A DNA stretch of 64,000 nucleotides from CATQHP01 sp965214915 (GTDB taxonomy: Bacteria > Acidobacteriota > Terriglobia > Bryobacterales > UBA6623), in the NCBI GenBank assembly GCA_965214915.1, contig CBDCCP010000002.1, positions 868,001 to 932,000 of the forward strand, read 5' to 3'. A program made the translations under genes and the position numbers. The notes under the pieces were generated by a model, which saw only the letters and a list, made by a program, of their open reading frames with translations, was not told the origin of the DNA and made no database searches. Shown here in pieces: positions 44,163-52,229 of the stretch. Position 1 is the stretch's first letter. Every line of letters begins with the position of its first letter.

Positions 44163-44462
44163 ATGGAGCCTGAGCGCTTCAACTACCCTCTGGCGATCGT
44201 TGCCGAGGACGACCCGTATCCGACCTACAAATGGATGCGCGACAACGATCCGGCGCACTATTCCGGAGCGGAGGACGTCTGGGCGCTCACCCGTTACGAG
44301 GACGTTGCGGCGGCCTTCAAGGATTGGCGGACCTGGTCGTCGCAGCGGCGCGGCAATCTGCTGAACGACATCCCGGAGCGCATCGGCAAAACGCTGGGCG
44401 CCGGCGATCCCCCGCACCCCGAATTTCCACGGGTTCGCGAAGATGCCCTGTCCATCGGGTAA
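44163..44462 (+). pseudogene. Cytochrome P450 remnant with internal deletion (block copy 1)
   Basis: The first 80 codons match the intact P450 at 48896 (FNYPLAIVAEDDPYPTY...KTLG). At 44406-44416 the sequence jumps to the last few codons of P450 (CCGAATTTCC... ending LSIG-stop). About 875 bases (49147-50022 in the intact copy) are missing, with short CGCAC/CGCCC microhomology at the junction. The oxygen-binding, ExxR and heme-cysteine regions are gone, so the 99-residue product cannot be a P450. Confidence 0.92.
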
Positions 44463-44548
44463 GGCCGACGCAGCTCTTGGAGCCGCCGCCCGGCCCGCGT
44501 CGGAGGAAAGGCTGTACGATAGCTTCAGGTCGGGTTTCGAACGCGGCG

Positions 44549-46033
44549 ATGCGTTGCTCTTTTACTTTTCCGTGGATGCTCGCCTTGATCGGAGCGTGCT
44601 GCTCTTGCGGCCCGCGCGGGGCGTTGGAGCCGGCGCAGCCGGGAGCCGGCGGGTCTCGCCCCAATATCCTGCTGATCGTTTCCGACGACCAGGGCTACAA
44701 CGATCTCGGCGTTCTCGGCAACGGCATTCTCACTCCCGCGCTCGACCGGCTCGCTAACGAAGGCACGCGGCTCACGGATTTCTATGTGTCCTGGCCGGCA
44801 TGCACTCCGTCTCGCGCCGCTCTGCTCACGGGCCGCTATCCCCAACGGAACGGCGTTTACGACATGATCCGCAACGAGGCGCCGGACTACGGCTACGAAT
44901 ACCGCCCCGAAGAATACGCGGTTTCGTTCGAGCGCATCGGCGGGATGGACACGCGGGAAGTCATCATTCCCACAATGCTCAAATCGGCCGGCTACAAAAG
45001 CGGCATTTACGGCAAGTGGGACCTCGGCTCTCTGCGGCGCTATCTTCCGACCGCGCGAGGTTTCGACGATTTCTACGGTTTCGTCAACACGGGCATCGAC
45101 TACTACACGCACCGGCGCTACGGCGTGCCGAGCATGTACCGCAACCTCGAAAAGACCCAGGAAGACGAGGGCGTTTACTGTACTTACTTGTTCGAGCGGG
45201 AGGCGCTGCGCTTCCTCGAACGGCATGCCGGCAGAGAGCCGTTTTTCCTCTATGTCCCGTTCAACGCGCCGCACGGCTCGTCGAGCCTCGATCCGCAAAT
45301 CCGCTCGTCTGTGCAGGCGCCGGAGGAGTTCAAGCGGATGTACCCGCCGGTCGATCCGCAGTACCGGGTTGTCGAGCGTTACCGCTACGCGGCCCCCGCC
45401 AAGGTGGCGACTCCGCAAGCGCGGCGGCGCGATTACCGCGCGGCGGTGACGGCGATGGACGCCTCCATCGGCAAGATGCTCGATCTGCTGGAAGGGAAGG
45501 GCATTCTCGACGACACCATCGTGATTTTCTTTTCCGATAACGGCGGCGGAAGCGGCGCGGTGAACGCTCCGCTGCGCGGCAGGAAGGGGGATGCCTGGGA
45601 AGGCGGCATTCGCGTTCCCTTCCTGATTCGCTGGCCCAGCGGAGGAATTCCCGCCGAGGTTGTCAGCGGCGAATTCCTGACCAGCCTCGAGGTTCTGCCC
45701 AGTCTGGCCGCGGCGGCCGGCGCCGAGTTGCCCGCCGGAGTCACGCTCGATGGATTCGACTGGTGGCCGGCGCTTCGTGGCAAAGCCGCGTCGCCGCGGG
45801 AAGAGATGTTCTGGCAGCGCAAAAACCGCATCGGCGCGCGAGTCGGCCAGTGGAAATGGGTCGCGATGGACAACGGCGCCGGCGGGCTCTTCGATCTCAA
45901 GGCGGATATCGGCGAGAGCCGCGATCTTTCGCAGGAGCGGCCGGATGTTCTCGAGAGTGTCCGCCGGCGTTACCGCAACTGGGTGGAGGAAATGGAAGCA
46001 GCGCAGCCGCGCGGCCCCTTCCGGGATTTTTAG
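44549..46033 (+). CDS. Sulfatase, lipoprotein-anchored (block copy 1, intact)
   Basis: 494 residues from the ATG at 44549; the longer open frame reads back into the P450 remnant. Lipobox LIGAC with Cys about residue 17. N-terminal metal site NILLIVSDDQGYNDLG, formylglycine site CTPSRAALLTG (about residues 89-99), and FFSDNGGGSG. It hydrolyses a sulfate ester outside the inner membrane. A degenerate copy lies at 50085-50317. Beyond it is a degenerate tRNA-Pro. Confidence 0.93.
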   Translation: MRCSFTFPWMLALIGACCSCGPRGALEPAQPGAGGSRPNILLIVSDDQGYNDLGVLGNGILTPALDRLANEGTRLTDFYVSWPACTPSRAALLTGRYPQRNGVYDMIRNEAPDYGYEYRPEEYAVSFERIGGMDTREVIIPTMLKSAGYKSGIYGKWDLGSLRRYLPTARGFDDFYGFVNTGIDYYTHRRYGVPSMYRNLEKTQEDEGVYCTYLFEREALRFLERHAGREPFFLYVPFNAPHGSSSLDPQIRSSVQAPEEFKRMYPPVDPQYRVVERYRYAAPAKVATPQARRRDYRAAVTAMDASIGKMLDLLEGKGILDDTIVIFFSDNGGGSGAVNAPLRGRKGDAWEGGIRVPFLIRWPSGGIPAEVVSGEFLTSLEVLPSLAAAAGAELPAGVTLDGFDWWPALRGKAASPREEMFWQRKNRIGARVGQWKWVAMDNGAGGLFDLKADIGESRDLSQERPDVLESVRRRYRNWVEEMEAAQPRGPFRDF

Positions 46034-46059
46034 CAGCCGCGGCCGCTGCAAGGAAATGG

Positions 46060-46133
46060 TCGGTGCGCCGAGATTTGAACTCGGGACCTCTTGCTCCCGA
46101 AGCAAGCGCGCTACCAAGCTGCGCTAGGCCCCG
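46060..46133 (-). tRNA. tRNA-Pro(CGG)-like gene with damaged acceptor stem (likely pseudo-tRNA)
   Basis: 74 bases fold as a tRNA with anticodon CGG (loop TTCGGGA), the D stem GCGC/GCGC and T stem CCGAG/CTCGG intact. The acceptor arm is CGGGGCC against CGCACCG, giving G-A at 4-69 and C-C at 7-66, so two of seven pairs are lost. The second copy at 50344 pairs perfectly. This one probably is not charged or processed well. Confidence 0.75.
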
Positions 46134-46819
46134 CCTCTTTCGCCTTAACGTACGCGGCGCGGGTGGTAAAAAGCCTTTTCCCGAATGCCGAAGTGGGGGA
46201 CGAGTCCTTGCCCGCTTTCTCCGAATGCCAGATCGACGCGGATCATCTGGATGAAAGGAACGATCAAGCGCAGCCCGACGCCGCCGCCGCCGATGAAATT
46301 CCGGCTGAATTGACTGCCCTCATCCCACGCGGCGCCGGTGTCCCCGAATACAGCAATTTTCAGCCCGGCGTAGAGGTTCGCCCCGAATACTCGAAACGGC
46401 CTCGGTTTCACGAGGTCGTAACGATACTCGACCGTGTTGATGAGTTGGTTCTTGCCAACGCGCGCGCTCAAATCCGACCAGCCGCGGATACTGTTCGTGC
46501 CGCCCAGGTGAAAATCGCGGTAAATCGGAATATCGACGCCGACTTCGCCGCTCTGGAACGTCGAAAACGAAAACACGGTCAGCGTATGCTTCTTCGCCAG
46601 AGGCTGGTAGCGCCGGACGTCCAACACCGTTTTGTTGAAGTTGCCGGGGCCGCCCAGAAAGCCGCCGTAGCGCGTGACCGTCACGAAGTTCTGCCAGCCG
46701 CGGTGCGTGTCCGACCACAGATCGCGCGTGTCGTAGGCCGCGATCAACCCCAGACCCGGCGTCGATTCGGTCCGCTTGTCGGAAAGCGTTGCCTCGGGGA
46801 GGCCCGCCCGAACCGTTAG

Positions 46820-48054
46820 GGAAAGTCTGAATAAAGTGGTTTTGGCGCGTTGGCTGGTTGAAGTTGTCCGTAAGGAGCGGTTGCAGCCGGGCTGCCGGCG
46901 AATTTTGCGGCTGAATCCTGCCGATTTTGACTGCGCAACGCCAATTTTTGACCCCGCAGCGACGGCTTCGACTCCGCTTCTGCGGCTTGGCGCCGGCATG
47001 GACGCACGACTCCTGTATTGTGGCGCTCAGGCCGTCGCGTAGCGCCCGGCAAGCAGCAGATTGGCGAAGCCCAACAGCAGACTGATCCGCTCCCGGTTCT
47101 TGGCCAAGCCGCGATAGCGCACCTTGGCGTAGCCAAAGTGCCGCTTCACGTACAGAAACGGGTGCTCCACCTTGGCCCGCACCTCTGCCTTGCGCCGCTC
47201 CGCCCGCGCCTCCGCGCTGCCCGCCGCCAAGCGCCGCCGCTGCCCAGCCTTCAAGGCCACTTGCCAGCGCACCTTACGCCCCCGATGCTCCGCGCGCTTG
47301 TCGATCCCCTGGTAACCCGCATCCGCGCACACCTCCCGCTCCCCGCCGTGCAGCAACTCATGCCCTTGGGTCACATCCGCCACGTTCGCCGCCGTCGCCG
47401 CCACGCTATGCGTCAGCCCCGTCTCGGCGTCCACGCCGATATGCGCCTTCATCCCGAAATACCATTGATTCCCCTTCTTGGTCTGATGCATCTGTGGGTC
47501 GCGACTCCGCTTCTTGTTCTTCGTCGAACTCGGCGCCGCGATGATCGTCGCGTCCAGAATCGTCCCCTCCCGCAGCCGCAAGCCTTGCTCCGCCAAGTGC
47601 GCGTTGATCTCCGCCATCAGCTTCCCGCCCAACTCGTGCCGCTCCAACAGATGCCGAAAGTTCAAAATCGTCGTCTCGTCCGGCAGCGCATCCCCCAAAC
47701 GCAAGCCCACGAAGCGCCGCACCGACTCGATCTCGTACAGCATGTCCTCCATCCCCGGATCGCTCACGTTGTAAAACAACTGCACGCAATGCACGCGCAG
47801 CATCACCGCCAACGCGTACGGTCGCCGCCCCCGCCCCGCTTGGGGGTAGTACGGGCGGATGCGCTCCTCCAAGCGCTCCCACGGAATCAAGTCCTCCATC
47901 CGTGCCAGAAACTTCTCCCGCCTCGTCTGCTTCTTCTTCCCCTCGTACTCCAATTCTGCAAACGTCCGCTGCGCCATCGCTCTCCCCCTTATTCCCCGTG
48001 CCCGCTGCTCTCCCCTTATTATCCCAGTCAATAGCCTGCTTGTTCAGAGTTTCC
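46820..48054 (-). mobile_element. IS5-family insertion sequence, copy A
   Basis: 1235 bases with imperfect terminal inverted repeats GGAAAGTCTGAATAA (left) and GGAAACTCTGAACAA (right, complement), like those of E. coli IS5. The flanks are TTAG on the left and CTAG on the right, both YTAR sites as IS5 prefers, but with one mismatch. It carries one transposase gene and interrupts an Omp85-like gene. Confidence 0.93.
47027..47977 (-). CDS. IS5-family DDE transposase (copy A)
   Basis: 316 residues from the ATG at 47977, preceded by GGGGGAGA. Close in pattern to E. coli IS5 transposase (GRRPYALAVMLRVHCVQ; HQTKKGNQWYFGMKAHIGVD). DDE residues: D in LDATIIAAPSS, D in VCADAGYQG, E in KVEHPFLYVKRHFGY. 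It is identical in the supplied translation to the one at 62814, so the element moved or was converted recently. It appears intact. Confidence 0.95.
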   Translation of the reverse strand: MAQRTFAELEYEGKKKQTRREKFLARMEDLIPWERLEERIRPYYPQAGRGRRPYALAVMLRVHCVQLFYNVSDPGMEDMLYEIESVRRFVGLRLGDALPDETTILNFRHLLERHELGGKLMAEINAHLAEQGLRLREGTILDATIIAAPSSTKNKKRSRDPQMHQTKKGNQWYFGMKAHIGVDAETGLTHSVAATAANVADVTQGHELLHGGEREVCADAGYQGIDKRAEHRGRKVRWQVALKAGQRRRLAAGSAEARAERRKAEVRAKVEHPFLYVKRHFGYAKVRYRGLAKNRERISLLLGFANLLLAGRYATA

Positions 48055-48710
48055 CTAGAAACTCGAACCGCCCTCCCAGCCGCAAGCTCCGGCCGAATTG
48101 GAAGCCGCCCCGCGCCTCGCCTTCCAGGGCTTTTTCCGGGAAATGATCCAGCTCATTCGTCCTGCTGCGGGCATGAATCTCTCCGCCGAACCAGGTTTTG
48201 TCGCGCAATCCCCAAGGCGAGTCCAGGAGAAATTCGAGTTCCTGCTGGCCGCCGAAACGCGCATCGAAGGAAGCGGAAATCGCGCGTCCGAATATACCGG
48301 CGGTCTTCACGCCGGCGCCCGCCGAGACGCCGTTTTCCTCGACAACCGAAAACGCAGGGAAGGGCATCCAGCGGGAGGTTTCGGCGACGCGGATATGGAT
48401 GACGACTGCGCCGCCGTCGATCTCGGGCTCGATACGGATGCTGCTGAACACCGCCAGCCGGTCAAGCCGCTCGCGGTCGCGTGCGATCGTTTCTTCGCTG
48501 TACGGCTCGCCGACTCGGGAAGTGAGCTGGTTGCGCACGAGAGTTTCGCGCGTGTAGCGCAGACCGCGTATGCGGATTTCTCGAACGAGGCGGCACTCCG
48601 CCGGCTCGGCCGCGAATGCAGGATTCATCGAAAAGAACCCAAGCAGGGTCGCCGCGGCGATGGATTTGCAGGCCATCATCCAGTGTATGCGGCCGTCGGC
48701 TTCGCCGCCG

Positions 48711-48754
48711 CTTGCGCGGGCCGGAAAGACAGCTTGCGCGGGCCGGAAAGACAG
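48711..48754. repeat. Exact tandem duplication of a 22-base GC-rich repeat
   Basis: Two exact copies of CTTGCGCGGGCCGGAAAGAC followed by AG. Close relatives lie in the rnc gene (61159-61178, opposite strand), in the DUF4143 ATPase gene (58691-58710; four units at 59275-59359) and in an intergenic gap (25330). It is in the 175-base joint between the two copies of the duplicated block, so it might have been a recombination site. Confidence 0.85.
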
Positions 48755-48895
48755 TCGGGAGCGATCTCCCGGATCGCCTCCCTCCTCCCTCTTTGTCGAG
48801 CGACCGCAGGGTCCCGCCGTGCCGCCCACGGAATTTTCACCACGGACTGCTACGGACTGCTACGCATGGAACATTGCTAAAATGGCGCCTCGCGG

Positions 48896-50071
48896 ATGGA
48901 GCGCGCCGACTTCAACTACCCTCTGGCGATCGTTGCCGAGGACGATCCGTATCCGACCTACAGATGGATGCGCGACAACGACCCGGCGCACTATTCCGGC
49001 GCGGAGGACGTCTGGGTGCTCACCCGTTACGAGGACGTTGCAGCGGCCTTCAAGGATTGGCGGACCTGGTCGTCGCAGCAGCGCGGCAATCTGCTGAACG
49101 ACATCCCGGAGCGCATCGGCAAAACGCTGGGCACCAGCGATCCCCCCGCCCACGCCCGCGCTCGCGGTCTGGTCGACAAAGCGTTCACGCCGCGGACCGT
49201 CGAAGAGCTCAAGCCGAAGATTCGAGCGCTTGCCGGAACCCTTGCTGAAAATGCCCGCAAGCGCGGCGGCGTCGAGTTTGTCGCCGACATCTCGGCGCCT
49301 TTCAACGCCGCGATCCTGGGCGCGATGTTCGGCGTGCCCGAGCGGGACTTCATCCGCTTGCGCCGTTGGCTCGACGATTTTTTCCTGCGGGAGCCAGCCA
49401 AAGAAGGCGAGCCGTCCAGGCAAGTCGTTGCCATGCGCCGCCTGCAGGAGTACTTGGACGCATTGGCCGCCCGCCGCATCGCCGACCCGGGGGACGATCT
49501 GATGACCGCCATGCTGCTTGCCGAGGAATGCGGCGAACGCTTGTCGCGGGAGCAGGTCGTCGTGACGACGATGACCTTCCTGACCGCCGGATTCGAATCC
49601 ACCAACAATCTTTTCACCAATCTCACCCACGCGCTGGCGCGGTTCCCCGCCGTGTTTCGGGAAGTCAGGGGCAATGCGGCATCGATCCCGGCGTTCGTAG
49701 AAGAAGGCATGAGATGGGACGCCGCGGCGCAGGGGTTCGTCCGCTCTCCGACCCGCGATGTCGAGATCCACGGGAAGGTCGTTCCGCGGGGCGCGCAGGT
49801 CTTGCTCCATATCGGTTCGGCGAACCGCGACGAGCGGCGCTTCAACCGTCCCGACGAGTTCGATATGCGCCGTCCCGCGCAGCGTCATCTGGGTCTGGGC
49901 CTGGGGATTCACTTTTGCGTCGGCGCTGCGCTGGGCCGGGCGATGGCGCAACTGCTGTTCGGCGAGTTGCTCTCCCGAGCCGAGCGCTGGGAAGTCGCTA
50001 CCGGCCGCGCCGAACGCGTGCGCACTCCGAATTTCCGCGGGTTCGCGAAGATGCCCCTGTCCATCGGGTAA
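48896..50071 (+). CDS. Cytochrome P450 (block copy 2, intact)
   Basis: 391 residues, soluble bacterial type. Oxygen-binding helix I is TFLTAGFESTNNLF; ExxR is EGMR in VEEGMRWDAAAQGF; the heme loop is LGLGLGIHFCVGAALGR with the thiolate Cys about residue 341. It needs a ferredoxin and reductase, which are not nearby. The substrate cannot be read from the sequence. The ATG is chosen because the same start is preserved in the copy-1 remnant at 44163. The gene is followed by a sulfatase remnant. Confidence 0.95.
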   Translation: MERADFNYPLAIVAEDDPYPTYRWMRDNDPAHYSGAEDVWVLTRYEDVAAAFKDWRTWSSQQRGNLLNDIPERIGKTLGTSDPPAHARARGLVDKAFTPRTVEELKPKIRALAGTLAENARKRGGVEFVADISAPFNAAILGAMFGVPERDFIRLRRWLDDFFLREPAKEGEPSRQVVAMRRLQEYLDALAARRIADPGDDLMTAMLLAEECGERLSREQVVVTTMTFLTAGFESTNNLFTNLTHALARFPAVFREVRGNAASIPAFVEEGMRWDAAAQGFVRSPTRDVEIHGKVVPRGAQVLLHIGSANRDERRFNRPDEFDMRRPAQRHLGLGLGIHFCVGAALGRAMAQLLFGELLSRAERWEVATGRAERVRTPNFRGFAKMPLSIG

Positions 50072-50084
50072 GCGGAGGCGTTCC

Positions 50085-50317
50085 ATAGCCGCATCCTCCC
50101 GTTGGCCGCGGCGTGCTGCTCTTGCGGCCCGCGCGGGGCGCTGAAGCCGGCGCAGTCGGGCGCCGGCGGCCTCTTCGATCTCGATGCGGATATCGGCGAG
50201 AGATGTGATCTTTCGCAGGAGCGGCCGGACGTTTTCGATAGGGTGCGCCGGCGCTATCGAAATTGGCTGAAGGAAATGGAAGCAGCGGAATCGCGCGGCC
50301 CCTTCCGGGATTTTTAG
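50085..50317 (+). pseudogene. Sulfatase remnant with in-frame internal deletion (block copy 2)
   Basis: CCSCGPRGALKPAQSGAGG from the lipoprotein N-terminus joins LFDLDADIGERCDLSQERPDV, the C-terminus of the sulfatase intact at 44549. In copy 1, the two ends of the missing piece are marked by GCCGGCGGG (44645-44653 and 45878-45886), so 1233 bases were lost in frame between direct repeats. The start codon region is also changed. No catalytic residue is left. Confidence 0.9.
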
Positions 50318-50343
50318 CAGCCGCGGCCGCTGCAAGAAAATGG

Positions 50344-50417
50344 TCGGGGCGCCGAGATTTGAACTCGGGACCTCTTGCTCCCGAAGCAAGCGCGCTACCA
50401 GGCTGCGCTACGCCCCG
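50344..50417 (-). tRNA. tRNA-Pro (anticodon CGG)
   Basis: 74 bases with fully paired acceptor (CGGGGCG/CGCCCCG), D stem GCGC/GCGC, anticodon stem CTTGC/GCAAG with loop TTCGGGA and T stem CCGAG/CTCGG. Anticodon CGG reads CCG. Discriminator base A. The 3' CCA is not encoded. It is the healthy member of a duplicated pair. Confidence 0.95.
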
Positions 50418-50491
50418 CCTCTTTGATTTTAGCGCATGCTGCGCGATTGCGCCTCGTCCGCGCTGTGCGCTGTTGCCCCGTCGGCCGCGGC

Positions 50492-51787
50492 TTACCGCAC
50501 CCGCCGCGGGTGATGAAACGCCTTTTCCCGGAGGCCGAAGTGAGGGATGAGCCCTTCTCCTCTTTCGCCGAATGCCAGATCGACGCGGATCATTTGAATG
50601 AAAGGCACGATCAGGCGCAGCCCGACGCCGACGCCGCCGATGAAATTCCGGCTGAATTGGCCGCTCGTGCTCCAGGCTGAGCCGATGTCCCCGAATATCG
50701 CGAGCTTCAGCCCGGTGTAGAGGTTCGCGCCGAATATCCGAAACGGCTTCGGTTGCACCAAGTCGTAACGGTACTCGACCGTGTTGATGAGTTGGTTCTT
50801 GCCCGCGCGCGCGTTCAGGTTGGACCAGCCGCGGATACTATTCGTGCCGCCCAGGTGAAAATCGCGGTAAATCGGAATATCGACGCCGACTTCGCCGCTC
50901 TGGAACGTCGAAAACGAAAACACGGTCAGTGTGTGCTTTTTCGCCAGCGGCTGATAGCGCCGGATGTCCATCGTCGTTTTGCTGAAGTCGCCGGGGCCGC
51001 CGAGAAAGCCGCCGTAGCGCGTGACCGTCACGAAGTTCTGCCAGCCGCGGTGCGTATCCGACCACAGATCGCGCGTGTCGTATGCCGCGATCAACCCCAG
51101 GCCCGGCGTCGACTCGGTCCGCTTGTCGGAAAGCGTCGCCTCGGGGAGACCCGCCCGGACCGTCAGAAATTCGAATCGTCCTCCCAACCGAAGGCTTGGG
51201 CCGAATTGGAAACCGCCTCGCGCCTCGCCTTCCAGGGCTTTTTCCGGGAAGCGGTCCAGCTCGTTCGTCCTGCTGAGGGCATTGATCTCTCCGCCGAACC
51301 ATGTTTTGTCGCGTAATCCCCACGGCGAGTCTACGAGAAATCCGAGTTTTTGCTGGCCGCCGACACGCGCGTTGAGGGAAGCGGAAATCGCGCGTCCGAA
51401 TGCGCCGGCCGTTTTCATGCCGGCCCCCACCGAGATGCCGTTTTCCCCGACAGCCGAAAGCGTGGGGGTCGGCGCCCAGCGGGCGGTTTCTGCGAGGCGG
51501 ATATGGATGACGACTTCGCCGTCCGCCGTCTCGGGTTCGATGCGGATGCTGCTGAACACCGCCAAACGGTCGAGCCGCTCGCGGTCGCGCGCGGTTGTTT
51601 CTCCGCTGTATGGCTCGCCGACTCTGGAAGTGAGCTGGTTGCGCACGAGCGCCTCGCGCGTGTAGCGCAGACCATGTATGCGGATTTCACGGATAGTGAG
51701 GCCTTCCGCCGGTTCGGACGCGAGCGCGGGTCTCATGGAAAAGAGCCCGAGCAGCGCCGCCGCGGCGATCAATTTGCAGGCCATCAT
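50492..51787 (-). CDS. Single-POTRA Omp85/BamA-TamA-like outer-membrane protein (block copy 2)
   Basis: 431 residues (MMACKLIAAAALLGLF signal peptide). One POTRA-like domain (TIREIRIHGLRYTREALVRN, residues 30-105), then a 16-stranded-like barrel region to the end, with the surface-antigen motif GGTNSIRGWSNLNARAG of Omp85 loop 6 (IRGW). The C-terminus (FHHPRRVR) lacks the final aromatic residue, an oddity for a beta-barrel signal. It may insert or export proteins or be an adhesin. It is convergent with tRNA-Pro on the same strand (no gap problem), and the duplicate is broken by IS5. Confidence 0.9.
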   Translation of the reverse strand: MMACKLIAAAALLGLFSMRPALASEPAEGLTIREIRIHGLRYTREALVRNQLTSRVGEPYSGETTARDRERLDRLAVFSSIRIEPETADGEVVIHIRLAETARWAPTPTLSAVGENGISVGAGMKTAGAFGRAISASLNARVGGQQKLGFLVDSPWGLRDKTWFGGEINALSRTNELDRFPEKALEGEARGGFQFGPSLRLGGRFEFLTVRAGLPEATLSDKRTESTPGLGLIAAYDTRDLWSDTHRGWQNFVTVTRYGGFLGGPGDFSKTTMDIRRYQPLAKKHTLTVFSFSTFQSGEVGVDIPIYRDFHLGGTNSIRGWSNLNARAGKNQLINTVEYRYDLVQPKPFRIFGANLYTGLKLAIFGDIGSAWSTSGQFSRNFIGGVGVGLRLIVPFIQMIRVDLAFGERGEGLIPHFGLREKAFHHPRRVR

Positions 51788-51992
51788 CCAGTGTATCCGC
51801 CGCCGGTTTCAATCCCGGTCGGGCGGCTTTTGCCCGCGATTGCCGCCGCGCGCCGCGGTTTTCGGTTTCTTCATGCAATCGAAACGATTGCCTTGAACTT
51901 GTCACCCCGCTGCCAATAGACCTTCATAAAGCGTCGATAGCCTGACCTTCGGGCGTTGCAACAGGCGGCGTCACGAAGATCAGGAGAAACAG

Positions 51993-52200
51993 ATGCGTAC
52001 AGAAAAGACGCTTTTCCCGTCAGGAGACGTGGGACTCGAAGGCTTGGAGTCGCGCCGCGATTGCGGAGACACATTCGAAGAGGCGATGCGGCGGCGGCTT
52101 GACCGCCGTTTGCTGTTGAAGGGCGGCGCAGCGCTTGCGCCCGTTTTCGAGCTGGGTTCCTTCGACAAGTTGAAAGGCGCGGCCGCCGCCGGCCCGTTTT
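51993..52200 (+). pseudogene. PhoX-family phosphatase, N-terminal fragment only
   Basis: About 70 codons from an ATG preceded by AGGAGA (6 bases): MRTEKTLFPSGDVGLEG, then DTFEEAMRRRLDRRLLLKGGAALAP, which is the twin-arginine-like leader of PhoX/DUF839 alkaline phosphatases (F..vl.RRLsRR.LLKGG). The reading then ends in low-complexity GAAAAGPFF and no phosphatase body follows; the open frame beyond 52200 is antisense to the next sulfatase. A good start and ribosome site remain, so a short peptide may still be made. Confidence 0.6.
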
Positions 52201-52229
52201 TTAGGGACAAAGCGTGGAATACGGAAAAG

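Larger units (their letters stand above)
46145..48679 (-). pseudogene. Omp85/BamA-like outer-membrane protein (block copy 1), split by IS5
   Basis: The N-terminal half (48679 down to 48055) encodes a signal peptide, one POTRA-like domain (EIRIRGLRYTRETLVRNQL) and the first strands up to GGRFEFL. The C-terminal half (about 46815 down to 46145) starts LTVRAGLPEATLSDK and covers the barrel. Between them sits a 1235-base IS element. Removing it restores GGRFEFLTVRAG..., as in the intact copy 50492-51787. The C-terminal halves of the two copies are much more alike than the N-terminal halves. Confidence 0.93.

Noticed and set aside
44231..44548. Upstream extension of the copy-1 sulfatase frame
   Set aside because: It reads the P450 remnant out of frame; the lipoprotein signal begins at 44549.
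46145..46999. Open frame joining the IS end to the Omp85 C-terminus as a separate gene
   Set aside because: The first 55 codons are IS sequence; the rest is the cut half of the Omp85 copy.
47018..48034. 338-codon plus-strand frame in IS copy A (and its twin in copy B)
   Set aside because: Antisense to the transposase; DDE residues are on the other strand.
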